A stretch of DNA of 64,000 nt from Puniceicoccaceae bacterium (GCA_003331195.1 QOOZ01000036.1:16174-80173), one strand, 5' to 3'; shown: positions 28,683 to 38,021, counted from the stretch's first letter. The notes: generated from the letters alone by a model not told the origin. Numbers and translations: made by a program.

Positions 28683-29657
28683 ATGCAAGCTACAGACGTC
28701 CTTATTATCGGAGCCGGGATTTCCGGCCTCATCTGCGCCACCGAACTACGCAAGGTAGATAAGTCCGTGCGTATACTCGACAAAGGTCGCGGTCTCGGTG
28801 GACGCATGGCTACACGCCGTATGGCGGGGGGCCGTCTGGATCATGGCGCACAATATTTTACGGTGCGCGACCCGCGCCTCCAGGCATATGCCGATGATTG
28901 GCTCGCAGCGGGTATCATCAAGGAGTGGTTTCGCCACTTGCCTGAAGATACCAATACCGACGGTTACTCTCGTTACTGCGGGATCAACGGTATGACTGAT
29001 GCCCCGAAGTATTTAGCTAAAGAGCTCGACGTGTGCAATTCTCAGCAGGTCGTTGAGCTATCTCGCGATGCAGATCGATGGACCGCTCGCACCGCATCTG
29101 GTGATTTTTTTCTGGGTAAACACCTAGTTATCACCGCGCCACTTCCACAGGCGATGAATTTGCTTGATGCGACTGGACTGCCCTTCGCCAACGGTGCAAG
29201 TGATGCCCTACGAGCCGTTCGTTACGAACGTGGTCTTGCAACGCTTGCCATTCTAGATGGTGCCAGTGGTTTACCTGAGCCTGGCGGGATTAAAATCCAC
29301 GAAACACCACTCACCTGGATCGCTGATAACCAGCAAAAGGGCATCTCACCCGATGTTTCTGCAATCACTATACATGCTGATGCAGATTTTGCTGAGGCGC
29401 ATTGGGATTCACCTAACGAAGTGCGCGGCCCGCTCATGCTCGACGCGGCGGCTCCGCATCTCAGTGCAAATGTCCTTGAATACGACTGCCACCGGTGGGG
29501 GTTCACCACTCCTATTAACCCGTGGCCCGATCCTTACTTTCAAAATGCCGGCCTTCAACTGACCCTTGCGGGCGATTCATTTGGTGGCGCAAGAGTTGAA
29601 GGGGCGGCGCTATCTGGCATTGAAGCCGCCGCTGCCGTGCTCTTAGGCTTAGTGTAA
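28683..29657 (+). CDS. Renalase-like FAD-dependent NAD(P)-binding oxidoreductase
   Basis: 324 residues. N-terminal dinucleotide-binding motif DVLIIGAGISGLICATELRK, then GRGLGGRMATRR and LDHGAQYFTVRDPR, which are hallmarks of renalase-like flavoproteins; the C-terminal FAD motif is LTLAGDSFGGARVEGAALSG. Bacterial renalase homologues oxidise isomeric forms of beta-NAD(P)H. Last gene of the photolyase operon, ended by a strong terminator. A role in protecting or recycling redox cofactors during light stress is inference. Confidence 0.87.
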   Translation: MQATDVLIIGAGISGLICATELRKVDKSVRILDKGRGLGGRMATRRMAGGRLDHGAQYFTVRDPRLQAYADDWLAAGIIKEWFRHLPEDTNTDGYSRYCGINGMTDAPKYLAKELDVCNSQQVVELSRDADRWTARTASGDFFLGKHLVITAPLPQAMNLLDATGLPFANGASDALRAVRYERGLATLAILDGASGLPEPGGIKIHETPLTWIADNQQKGISPDVSAITIHADADFAEAHWDSPNEVRGPLMLDAAAPHLSANVLEYDCHRWGFTTPINPWPDPYFQNAGLQLTLAGDSFGGARVEGAALSGIEAAAAVLLGLV

Positions 29658-29679
29658 CACAGAAATCTAGACACAAAAA

Positions 29680-29716
29680 AAGCCCGCGATTCGTTACCGA
29701 ATCACGGACTTTTTAA
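29680..29716. terminator. Bidirectional terminator closing the photolyase operon and the minus-strand RNA
   Basis: agcccgcgattcg-ttac-cgaatcacggact, about 13 paired positions with two mismatches, followed by ttttt on the plus strand. On the minus strand the same stem has a GTAA loop and is followed by seven T residues, so it should work for both directions. Confidence 0.88.
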
Positions 29717-30750
29717 TAACCTCTTATCAAATCCAAAGATTTTATAAAAGGTGAGGTATGGGAGCTCGCCACGCTCTCTTTCCTCGATTCACTGGCATTG
29801 GGCGCCCTCATCACCCGTCGAGTGATTGTTGGCTGCCAGTTCCCCGACGCTGCATCATACCGCAAGAACGATAGCGATACGTTTCGGTCCCACAGCGGAA
29901 CCTGACCCAGCGTAAGCGCTGGTTCTTTGTTGGGTGAGACTTCTCTGCTTGGTTTTGCGCTTGTCTGCCGACACTCACAGTCCGAACACGGATCGGTAGT
30001 GATTGAGATCTCCTCTTCCGTTCCTGCAGCCCAAGGTCGGCATCGATTTCTTGCGTCATCGATCGTTTGCCTTAGGCAACGGGTCTTGTCTCTTAACCCT
30101 CAAGTTGCTTTTATTGTCTCAAACGGACGGCTTTTTTACAGCCTCCCGCGCTTCAGATTTTATTGCGCTTCCATGATCACTGCCCGTATCCGGGCGCCTC
30201 TCACTTGGTTCGCTCACTCCGCGAAGCCGCAGTTCTTTTTCCCGTATGGATTGCGACACCCCTACGATCTAACAGCATTTTTTCGTTCACACTGTCGAAC
30301 TGCGTTGTTTACTCCGCACTAACTCACAGTAGCAACTGTCGGTCTGTGACCGACTGTGTTCGCTCTTTTATTCCGAACCGGAACTTGGAGCATCACTCGG
30401 TTTGCAGCTGGTTCTCACTTTAGTGTGCTTTTTCATTGCTTCACTTAAGTTGCCGCTCACCGCCAGACTTCAATTACGTGTTATACCGAAAAGGCACGAA
30501 CCTTTTCGTTGAAGCCGGTGACATGTGCCTGCCGTATATGATTACCCGAAGATAATCTCGCTGCCTTAGAAGGCAACTCGCAGCAGGGGCCGGGAACGTT
30601 AGCTCATCCCGACCTTTTCCCAAACCGAAGTTTGGGGTATATCTTGAAGCGGTATTCCTGACTACTTACGTAGTCTTGTTTCACACTTCGTTTCTGTCAA
30701 AGATCATATTCCCGAAGGAATGTATTCATCTTGCGTTGAGCTTTCCCGCT
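29680..30750 (-). ncRNA. Candidate large structured RNA (about 1 kb), unidentified
   Basis: About 1.05 kb without a protein-like frame but dense in short hairpins. Positions: 30707-30722 (attcc/ggaat), 30660-30675 (gactac/gtagtc), 30619-30636 (7 bp), 30540-30557 (7 bp), 30487-30508 (8 bp), 30326-30339, 30338-30354, 30371-30383, 30182-30195 and 29907-29922. Read on the minus strand, three of these have TTCG loops closed by C-G and one has a GTAA (GNRA) loop; on the plus strand they would be CGAA and TTAC. Such loops are strand-specific marks of structured RNA, so the RNA should run leftward. A TTGACA (30755-30750) may be its -35, though no good -10 follows, and the minus-strand terminator at 29680-29716 would end it. 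It does not show RNase P, tmRNA or 6S signatures. Boundaries are estimates. Confidence 0.6.
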
Positions 30751-30791
30751 GTCAAGTGTTTTTAGCTGTAAAATATTGAAAATCAATGACT

Positions 30792-30876
30792 TGTGAATAA
30801 GTATGTGAATAAGTTGTGAAGCAACTGTAAACGAACGATTTAGATTTTCTTCTATGCGCATTTGCACTGTGAATAA
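30792..30876 (-). promoter_or_regulatory. Cluster of three DnaA-box-like sites
   Basis: Exact TTATTCACA on the minus strand at 30800-30792, 30812-30804 and 30876-30868; this matches the DnaA consensus TTATNCACA. A partial copy (ttgtgaagc) lies at 30814. The first two are spaced 12 bases apart. AT-rich tracts flank the cluster at 30757-30790 and 30885-30925. It may be a replication-linked DnaA-binding site or an operator of the downstream RNA. Gene orientation around it argues against the chromosomal origin. Confidence 0.5.
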
Positions 30877-31033
30877 GTCAGGTTTCGCAAATTATTATAA
30901 AAAAAGTTTCTTCTTTTATAATTTTAGCTCCCGAATTGGGTCCGGTGAAGTATCCCTTAAAAAAGTCGACTTACTACTCTTAGATACCTGGCTTCAAAGG
31001 GCGAGTCCTTTAGGTTCAATACCTGGCGAGTTT

Positions 31034-33724
31034 TTATAAGTTCGGAATCAAATTCCTGGGATCGTAGAGGGAGCGAAGCCTTTGGTCTTTGAGGGTTCCG
31101 GTAAGTTCGAATTGGAGAAGGTTGGGTATCGGTTTTGTGATGAGGTCGCCAATTTTGCGTAGCTTGGAACTAGGATTACCGGCGTTACCGAAGAGCTTGA
31201 CTTCAACATTCATGTTGAGCTTTTGATCGCTGAGGCAGAGTGTTCCAGGAGTGTCGATCTGGGTGCGGTCCCCGTCGATGCGAAGGGGGTCGAAAGTGAC
31301 AAGATCGTCCTTGTAGAGGAAGTCGCCGTGCATGTTGTTGAGATTAAAGGAGGTGAAGCTGAGTTGCGTATTTTGCAGGATCTTAGATAGAGGTCCGAGT
31401 AGCTGGATCGTCCCTAGTTTATCGTTACGGATTTCAAAGTGCCCGAAGCCCTTGTGCTTGAAGGGATCCTCAGTCGGGCCTTGCCCTCGTATATTGAGGT
31501 CGATTCGCGCATCCTCACGTCTGGGCTTGGTCGTTTTGGTGCCTTCTAGGCTGTCTTCTATATGATCAAATTGTGGAAGATCGCGGATTGCTTGTTTTTG
31601 ATCGGCATCTTTTAGAGCGAGCGCGTAGCGCAATGAATTTTTGGATTCTACGGGCATGAAAATATCGATCATGGCGGTGGCTTGACCGTCGGCGTAGCCA
31701 AGCTTAACCTCGCGTAGGTGGCTGACTTCAGGGCGTCCGAAAAGCTTGAAGCTAAGATGATCGAGCGGCACGTCTTTATAGGTGAGCGGGTGGTCGAGAC
31801 TGGCGGTAAGATCGAAGTAACTTTTGTCTACATATTCGGAATAGGCTTTGTTGAAGATGGCTGCTTCAAGCTGTATTAGTGGTGGGCTGGTGGTTTTAAA
31901 GTCAGTGATGACTGTCGCTATATCGCTTTTGAAAAGTTTGGCTGCTTCGGCCAGCGCGAATTGTAATTCCATGTCTAGGCGGATCGAAGCCGGGCTTTTG
32001 ACTTCGTCGCGCTTTGAAGCGAATGCGATGTCGCCGCGTGCCCAATCCTGGCCCTTGCGGACATTGAGATCGTGCAGTTCGCAATAGAAGCCACGACCGC
32101 GCACAATAAGCTCAGCTTCATCAAGAACCACGCCCATGTAGCCGACCTTGCTTGCCTTAGCGTGACCGTAGTAAAGGTCGGAGGATTGTCGTTGCGTGTT
32201 ACCGTAGATGGTAAAATCGCTGAGACTGTAGTCAGAGTGGCTGAAATCGACATTCTCAAAGATAGCTGCCCACCAGCTAGGAAGAAGTGAGTTATAATCG
32301 TAGGGTACAGCGGAGCCGATAAGGCTGCCGCGATAATCGAAGCTAGTGGTATCTAGGCTAAACTTAAGATCAAGCCACTGCTGCTGACGGCGGAGGTAAA
32401 GATCTTCGATCACGTAGAGGCCATTGGCATAGCTGGCGTGCGCATTGACATGGTCGAAAGTGAGTTCGTCGATTTGAAGTCTTTGAACTTCAGCTTTCAG
32501 TTCGGCGTGATTGACGGCAAAACCTTCGGTAAGATCTAGCTTGAGGTTGTAGTAGGGGGGTGTCTTGTAGGTGATTTTTGGAATTTTTTCGGTAAGCTCT
32601 CTGGGAATCAGTTTGACGAGATCGAGACAGCCACGTGCTTGCACTTGGCCGCTCCATTTCTGGGCGTTAAGTTGTCCGCTTAAATCGATAGCTCCCTCTA
32701 AGCTACCGGTTGAACCATGAAACGAAAGTAACGGATAGGCCTTTGAGTCGACCTGCAGAATGGGGGCAACGAGTTTGAAGTTCTGTATGTTTAATTGCTT
32801 GGCAGCTAGTTTGAGTCGCGGACATTTGCCTGAGATTAAGTCGTCGAAGTCGTCGTGAGGGAACTCGGCGCTGAGGCTCTGTGCAGTTAAATCATAGCGA
32901 GGAACTTCTAGGTGTTGTGCTGTAAGGCGTGGTGCTGAGATGAGAATGAGCTTTCCCTCAGAGAGTTGGATGACTCCTGATAGCTGTAATTCTTCGGCAT
33001 TCGCCTCTGCGTGTTGCATCTGCCGACTAGTGATGCGTAATTCGATTTGCTGTGTATTGGTGTCGAGATTACTTGATTTAAAGTCAACGGTCGGTGCCAG
33101 AAAGTAACTGATATACTCCTTTTGTTGAGATAGTATGGCCGCTTGTGTGTAGAAGTTATTGATGGCTACATTGATGTCTGAAGCTTCGGCACCGTCCTCC
33201 TTAAATGCTGGTAAATCGAAAGAGCCGCGTAGGCGTATATTTTCATGTAAAGCGGCGAATCGATCCACTTTCCAATTGTCGTCAGCCTGAATAAACCGAA
33301 AGGCGACGCGCTCTAATAGAGGACTATGGTATCCATCTGGTGAATACACGGATGGGGCGAAAAGTGTCCCCCCAGTCAATAGCAGATTCTCTGCGCTAGG
33401 AGCTTTATCGAAGCCTTGCCACTTTAGTTCCAGTACGGCGGCATCGGCCTGAAAGAGGGATTGCTTGATGTTTACAGAACGCAGTTCGATGCCTACGAGC
33501 TCGATAGAGGCATCTGGGCGCAGACGGATTTCATCGACACGTAGGATGATGCCCGGGGATAAGTTTTTGGCAATGAGCTGATTGCCCCACTCGGACGGTA
33601 TCGGCAGGTAGCCGTAGATTAGTAGGCATGCTACGACAAAGGCTTGCGCTATAAAGATAAGTAAAATTGTGGCATCAAAAAACAGCTTTAACAGCGTGAC
33701 TAAGAGTTTTCTGATACGTGGCAT
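31034..33724 (-). CDS. AsmA/DUF3971-like large envelope protein
   Basis: 896 residues. One N-terminal membrane helix (about residues 15-38, LLIFIAQAFVVACLLIYGYL) anchors a long, beta-rich periplasmic body. The C-terminal part (GHFEIRNDKLGTIQLLGPL, then TQIDTPGTLCLSDQKLNMNV and LLQFELTGTL) resembles the AsmA-like C-terminal domain of proteins thought to carry lipids across the periplasm. Overall similarity is weak and the internal region is not recognised. Last gene of the gldA-gldF-gldG-DUF4340 operon (50-base gap), which suggests an envelope or surface-export function. Confidence 0.65.
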   Translation of the reverse strand: MPRIRKLLVTLLKLFFDATILLIFIAQAFVVACLLIYGYLPIPSEWGNQLIAKNLSPGIILRVDEIRLRPDASIELVGIELRSVNIKQSLFQADAAVLELKWQGFDKAPSAENLLLTGGTLFAPSVYSPDGYHSPLLERVAFRFIQADDNWKVDRFAALHENIRLRGSFDLPAFKEDGAEASDINVAINNFYTQAAILSQQKEYISYFLAPTVDFKSSNLDTNTQQIELRITSRQMQHAEANAEELQLSGVIQLSEGKLILISAPRLTAQHLEVPRYDLTAQSLSAEFPHDDFDDLISGKCPRLKLAAKQLNIQNFKLVAPILQVDSKAYPLLSFHGSTGSLEGAIDLSGQLNAQKWSGQVQARGCLDLVKLIPRELTEKIPKITYKTPPYYNLKLDLTEGFAVNHAELKAEVQRLQIDELTFDHVNAHASYANGLYVIEDLYLRRQQQWLDLKFSLDTTSFDYRGSLIGSAVPYDYNSLLPSWWAAIFENVDFSHSDYSLSDFTIYGNTQRQSSDLYYGHAKASKVGYMGVVLDEAELIVRGRGFYCELHDLNVRKGQDWARGDIAFASKRDEVKSPASIRLDMELQFALAEAAKLFKSDIATVITDFKTTSPPLIQLEAAIFNKAYSEYVDKSYFDLTASLDHPLTYKDVPLDHLSFKLFGRPEVSHLREVKLGYADGQATAMIDIFMPVESKNSLRYALALKDADQKQAIRDLPQFDHIEDSLEGTKTTKPRREDARIDLNIRGQGPTEDPFKHKGFGHFEIRNDKLGTIQLLGPLSKILQNTQLSFTSFNLNNMHGDFLYKDDLVTFDPLRIDGDRTQIDTPGTLCLSDQKLNMNVEVKLFGNAGNPSSKLRKIGDLITKPIPNLLQFELTGTLKDQRLRSLYDPRNLIPNL

Positions 33725-33774
33725 GGTTAGCGTGGTCGCTTGCAGGTGCTTTACTTGTCTAGGCGTTAAGGTGT

Positions 33775-35721
33775 CTAGGTTTGAGCAGGTGTAGATACTG
33801 GCTCTATGGGTGCAGGTGTCGGCACTGGTTCACCCTTCATCTCTGGCGGAATTTCCATGTCCTCGGTTAGTTCGTAGAGTGCGTCGAGTAGTGACTGTGG
33901 GATTTCGAAGATAGTGTTATATTGTTTCGACCCAGCTACTTGAACGGTGCCTGAGAGGCGGTCGGTGAAAACATATTCGCGTGTCTCGGTACGGTCGGTT
34001 TCGTCTCCAGGCAACTGGATTGTGGCGCTGAGTTGGAAGCGCCACGGAAGTGATTTTTCTGCGTCGACGGGATAAGCTTCGGCATAGCTATCGAGGAGGT
34101 AGCTCTTAACCTCAAATTTACGAATGGCGCCAAGCAGGACGGGTATATGCTCTGCATGGTTGGCATCGAATTCTTCGATCAGGTCATTCCCAGATATGTT
34201 TTCTTGTCCAAGCACGTAGTCAAAGATGGCCTCGCCAGTTTGTAGGTTTGTAAGCTGGAGTGCGCTGATACGTGCCGCAGCGGGCAGTATGTCCAATATA
34301 CGGTTTCTGTAGTAGGGGGTATTGAGTGGAATCATGCGCAGAGTCGCACTGCGCTCTACCTTGAAGATGAAGTCAGCTAGGTTTGTTTTTGCGTAGAGAG
34401 CGTCCCTGCTGTTTTCAGGATATGCCAGCATAAGTGTTAATGGATCGCCCTCAGAAAAGCTGAGCGTTACGACGCGGCGTGGATTGTTAAAGCCGTAGCT
34501 CTCGATGTCAGACGTAGAGGGGGCATCGGCGGTGAACCCTTTCGCTCGAAGGCTGGAGAGGTCTTTTATCAGCTTGTCCATGATGGCTGGATCAGCACGA
34601 TAAGGCTGGATATCGTTTCCACCTTTACTTTCAAGAACCTGCCAGTCGTTTTCGCCAGTTTCTAATTTTTGTAGCCGTATCTTTCGGCCATTTTCCGAGA
34701 TATTAATGGTGGAAAGCATGCTCGAATCGAAGTTCATAAAGTTGCGCTCACGGAGCGCTTCTTGCGCTTCGCGCAGTGCGTCGAAAGGGCGGGCGAGCAC
34801 AGTGAAGATTGCTGGGTTGTCTTCGAGTTTAGCGAAGTATTGAGGCGCACCTTGCGAATCGGGATCGAGATTGCCGACGATGAGTGTTTGGCGGCGCTTA
34901 TTACCGTAGATCGTGACCTGCATGAAGGGTGTTTCGAGGCCTTGAACGATCGGATCGGCTTGTTCGGTCTCGAGAAAGCGCCGCACCTTGGCAGCGGTTA
35001 AGGTATTGACCGTGTTGTCGACGAGAGCAGGGTTTGCTTTCGCTGCGAGGGGCGCCTCAAAAATCCAAGCCCCATTGTTGCGTGCGAGGCGCACTTTCAG
35101 CGAACTACCATCGGCAGTATTTCCGGAGCGGATCTGCAACCCGAGTGCGTCGACCTCAAAGACGGGTATGTCAAATATCTCGCGGGAGCGCAGATCATTT
35201 AGATCAACGAGCAAACTATCAATGACTTGGCGGTTGACAACAAAGATCTCCAGTGCGTCGGGGCCTAGAAAATAGACATTGTTGCCGATTTCGGTTAGCG
35301 TGCCGATGCTGAGAGAAATGGTTTCATCGCCTTTGGCGATGACGATCTTCAGTAAAGGATTTTCGAGCCCGTAGTCGGCTAGGGATTGCCCAGTCTTTTC
35401 AATTTCATCGACGGAAAAGGAGGCTTCTTCTTCGAGGAACTGTAGCTGATTCAGAATACGATTGATCGCGAAATAATTAGCGGACCATTGCATTGGCTCG
35501 ATGAGGTGCCAAGTAGAACCTTTTCGCTCAAGGATGCGGGGTGTTTCGATTCCGCGCCCATGTAGTTCGATACGGTCGGCGTCGATTAGCTCACGTCCGA
35601 TCTGTCTCGAGAGACCGCCGGTGCTTGGCTCGACTTGTTTGGCCTGGTGGTTGAGATAAGCAATTATGCCAAAAGCAATGACGTTGAGTGCGAGAAGAAA
35701 GACTGTGAATTTGAAACGCAT
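33775..35721 (-). CDS. DUF4340 membrane-anchored protein
   Basis: 648 residues from ATG at 35721 (MRFKFTVFLLALNVIAFGI), placing a membrane anchor at residues 4-22; the longer frame to 35775 overlaps gldG. DUF4340 repeats are visible: IELHGRGIETPRILERKGSTW, YGLENPLLKIVIAKGDETISL, LRSREIFDIPVFEVDAL and YGFNNPRRVVTLSFSEGD. DUF4340 proteins typically sit beside GldG-type ABC auxiliary proteins; the domain is extracytoplasmic and its function unknown. It starts 4 bases after the gldG stop, implying coupled translation. The C-terminus is Pro/Thr/Glu-rich. Confidence 0.85.
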   Translation of the reverse strand: MRFKFTVFLLALNVIAFGIIAYLNHQAKQVEPSTGGLSRQIGRELIDADRIELHGRGIETPRILERKGSTWHLIEPMQWSANYFAINRILNQLQFLEEEASFSVDEIEKTGQSLADYGLENPLLKIVIAKGDETISLSIGTLTEIGNNVYFLGPDALEIFVVNRQVIDSLLVDLNDLRSREIFDIPVFEVDALGLQIRSGNTADGSSLKVRLARNNGAWIFEAPLAAKANPALVDNTVNTLTAAKVRRFLETEQADPIVQGLETPFMQVTIYGNKRRQTLIVGNLDPDSQGAPQYFAKLEDNPAIFTVLARPFDALREAQEALRERNFMNFDSSMLSTINISENGRKIRLQKLETGENDWQVLESKGGNDIQPYRADPAIMDKLIKDLSSLRAKGFTADAPSTSDIESYGFNNPRRVVTLSFSEGDPLTLMLAYPENSRDALYAKTNLADFIFKVERSATLRMIPLNTPYYRNRILDILPAAARISALQLTNLQTGEAIFDYVLGQENISGNDLIEEFDANHAEHIPVLLGAIRKFEVKSYLLDSYAEAYPVDAEKSLPWRFQLSATIQLPGDETDRTETREYVFTDRLSGTVQVAGSKQYNTIFEIPQSLLDALYELTEDMEIPPEMKGEPVPTPAPIEPVSTPAQT

Positions 35722-35725
35722 ATGC

Positions 35726-37207
35726 TTAGTGGCGGCGGATGAGATAAATGAGCAAGCCGAGCAGCGCGGTAGCACTCGGTAAGATTGCGTAATAAACGAG
35801 GGTTCGGTTTAGGTCGCGCTTGCTCATGACGACTTGGTAACTTTCCAGTGGTCGAGTCGCTATGTTAAGCATGCTATTCCTAGCGAGTGCCCAATTCATC
35901 GAGTTGAAGAAAAGGGTACGGTTGCCGAAGGCACGTAGGCGGTTGTTGGTGATGAAGTCAGAATTACCAAAGGCGACGAAGCGACCACCGGGGATATTGA
36001 TGCCGAGCCCTGTGCCTGCAGTACGAGTGGAAACTGTAGCGATGGGGATAGGGCCTTTGAGGTCGCGCTCTTCGTCGAATTTTATCGGATCTTCCGTGCG
36101 GTAGTCGCTCTCCGCCCAGCTTTGGTCGGAGGTACCCATGATTTGAGTCACCTTTAGGCGTGGGTCTTTAAGGGAGCCAGGATCGGTGCGCATGGGGCGT
36201 GGGCGACCGAAGAGGGCGGTGACCTGGTAATCGACGAGTAGCTTTGTGATCGGGTGTGCGGCGAAGCGACGTATGATTAGATCACCGCCTTGCGCCCGGA
36301 AGTCGGGGCCAATATCTTCAACTAACATGTCATCAGCAAGTACGCCCCAGTCATAGAAAAGCTCTTCCATGCCGTGGCGTCGACCGGGATCGATCAATAC
36401 CATCATCCTGCCATTACGCTCACTCATGTAGCGACGCAGCTTCTCGACTTCCTCGGAAAGGAGGCCGGCCTGGGGGGAGGGGACGACTATCAAGTCGGCA
36501 TCTAAGGGTACGTTTTCTTCCACTGCCAGATCGAGCGTAGCGAGTATGTAATTACGCTCGCGGAGAAAGGCTTCGAGCTGTGAGAGACCACGTAGGGGGT
36601 CGACATCTTCGAGGCGCATCTCGCCGTGACCAACTAGGAAGTAAATTTTATCCTCATCTTTCGCGGAGACGTCAATGATTGCTGAGGTGATTACCTTTTC
36701 GCCGCGAAAGCCTGTTATTTGATTGTCCGCGACTTCGTAGAGTTCAGCTTGGCGAATTTCCCGTGTGCGTTCCCCCATTGCGATTAAGATGATGTTCTCC
36801 TGCGTTAGCTTATATTTGTTGCTCAGATCTTGAGCGCGCTTTCTCTGCTGATAGATGTCGAGAAACTCAATGTTAATGTAGGCTTTGCCCTCCTTCATAC
36901 CCTCGGCTTCGTATTCGCGCAAGAGCTTGCGCAGGTGTTGGTGAATCTGTTTTAGCTCGGCTACTTCAGGATCATTTGGAATGGTGACGATGATACTGAC
37001 AGGTTCCTCTAGTGCACGGATGTGGGCTTTTGACTCAGGCGCGAGGGAATAAGTGCCCGATTGTGTCAGGTCGATCCTAGTGAAGTATTTTGCGGCCAGA
37101 TAATTGAGCGAGGCGACCAAGCATAATCCGAGTATGATCTGGACTATGCGATTGGCTACACGGAAACGGCGTGCAACACGGTATTCGTTGAAACGGTTGA
37201 TCTGCAT
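35726..37207 (-). CDS. gldG: GldG-type ABC transporter auxiliary protein
   Basis: 493 residues. N-terminal membrane helix (about 20-42, IVQIILGLCLVASLNYLAA) followed by the hallmark RIDLTQSGTYSLAPESK and an ABC_transp_aux extracytoplasmic domain (EPVSIIVTIP, YFLVGHGEMRLED, LVVPSPQAGLLSEEVEKLRRYM); a second membrane helix lies at the C-terminus (YYAILPSATALLGLLIYLI). In gliding Bacteroidota, GldA-GldF-GldG form an ABC complex; in Verrucomicrobiota such sets occur without known gliding, so export of an envelope component is the safer reading. Confidence 0.88.
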   Translation of the reverse strand: MQINRFNEYRVARRFRVANRIVQIILGLCLVASLNYLAAKYFTRIDLTQSGTYSLAPESKAHIRALEEPVSIIVTIPNDPEVAELKQIHQHLRKLLREYEAEGMKEGKAYINIEFLDIYQQRKRAQDLSNKYKLTQENIILIAMGERTREIRQAELYEVADNQITGFRGEKVITSAIIDVSAKDEDKIYFLVGHGEMRLEDVDPLRGLSQLEAFLRERNYILATLDLAVEENVPLDADLIVVPSPQAGLLSEEVEKLRRYMSERNGRMMVLIDPGRRHGMEELFYDWGVLADDMLVEDIGPDFRAQGGDLIIRRFAAHPITKLLVDYQVTALFGRPRPMRTDPGSLKDPRLKVTQIMGTSDQSWAESDYRTEDPIKFDEERDLKGPIPIATVSTRTAGTGLGINIPGGRFVAFGNSDFITNNRLRAFGNRTLFFNSMNWALARNSMLNIATRPLESYQVVMSKRDLNRTLVYYAILPSATALLGLLIYLIRRH

Positions 37208-37225
37208 CAGGGTAATTATGGCATT

Positions 37226-37990
37226 CTATGCTTTCGCTTCGATCACGAGAGTGGAGAAGCCGAGTAATAGAAAAGTGGTACTGGTGTAATAGAAGAAGGG
37301 GCGGGTATCGATAATACCGCGCGAAAAGTCGTCTAGATGTTCGAAAATTTGTAGGTAGTTGACTGCGGCGACTGCCCAACTAGAGAGCTCACCTCCTGCA
37401 TCTGCGAGATTACCCATTTGTTGGCCACCGATGATGACTACGAAGAGAGTTGTAAAGGTGAGCATCCCCGCGACGAGTTGGCTACGAGTGACGCTACTGG
37501 CAAAGACACCAATCGAGATAAAGAGTAGACCACTTGTTGCGAGAAATAGGAAGCTGCCTACGAGCGGTTCTAGTTCCAAGAGAGCACCACTTTCTGCTAC
37601 GTTAGGGTAGAGTTTTTCGGTGACTAGGGGAAAACCAATCGTCAATACCCAGAGCAACATGTAGAAAAGATAAGCTCCAGCGAATTTACTCAAAATTACG
37701 GCTACGCGCGAGGTGGGAGTGGTCATTAGTGTATCTAAAGTTCCTATACTCCGTTCGCCTGCAATACTTCGCATTGTTAAAAGGGGTACGACGAAGAAAA
37801 CAGGAATCCAAAAGACGCTAAAGAACTGAACAGTGGGTAAGGTCTCCGAGGGAGTATTGACCATGCCGCGCAAGATTGCCCAATAAAGAAAGCCCATCAG
37901 GCAGAGGAAGAGCACTGCGGCGATGTAGGTGTGCGGGCTGATGAACAGCATGCGCAGCTCGTGTTTAAGTAGTATGAAAAAGTGGCGCAC
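37226..37990 (-). CDS. gldF: GldF-type ABC transporter permease
   Basis: 254 residues from GTG at 37990 (reads VRHFFILLKHELRMLFISPH); the frame is open further upstream only because it overlaps the ATPase gene. Six hydrophobic segments follow the ABC-2 permease pattern, with the cytoplasmic-loop motif RSIAGERSIGTLDTLMTTPTS typical of this class. It pairs with the ATPase gene 31 bases upstream and the GldG gene 18 bases downstream. The transported substrate is unknown. Confidence 0.88.
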   Translation of the reverse strand: MRHFFILLKHELRMLFISPHTYIAAVLFLCLMGFLYWAILRGMVNTPSETLPTVQFFSVFWIPVFFVVPLLTMRSIAGERSIGTLDTLMTTPTSRVAVILSKFAGAYLFYMLLWVLTIGFPLVTEKLYPNVAESGALLELEPLVGSFLFLATSGLLFISIGVFASSVTRSQLVAGMLTFTTLFVVIIGGQQMGNLADAGGELSSWAVAAVNYLQIFEHLDDFSRGIIDTRPFFYYTSTTFLLLGFSTLVIEAKA

Positions 37991-38021
37991 TTTAAATTGG
38001 TCAGTAGTTACTAGAGAGAGA

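Noticed and set aside
29811..30423. Open frames of 80-130 codons on both strands inside the 1-kb hairpin block
   Set aside because: Composition is not protein-like, the frames overlap each other, there are no ribosome sites, and the region is explained better by RNA structure.
29680..30750. RNase P RNA or tmRNA as identity of the structured block
   Set aside because: Only a short gaggaaag match to the RNase P core, no conserved second core; no tRNA-like ends for tmRNA.
30750..30930. Chromosomal replication origin
   Set aside because: Three DnaA-like boxes are present, but flanking genes point inward, dnaA/dnaN are absent and only three boxes were found; kept only as a DnaA-site cluster.
30980..31030. 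Possible tRNA fragment (ggttcaatacc) and a direct repeat atacctggc
   Set aside because: No acceptor or anticodon stem; the 9-base direct repeat alone is not significant.
30854..31039. 61-codon open frame near the DnaA-box-like cluster
   Set aside because: AT-rich, no family resemblance, no Shine-Dalgarno, and it crosses into the stop of the AsmA-like gene.
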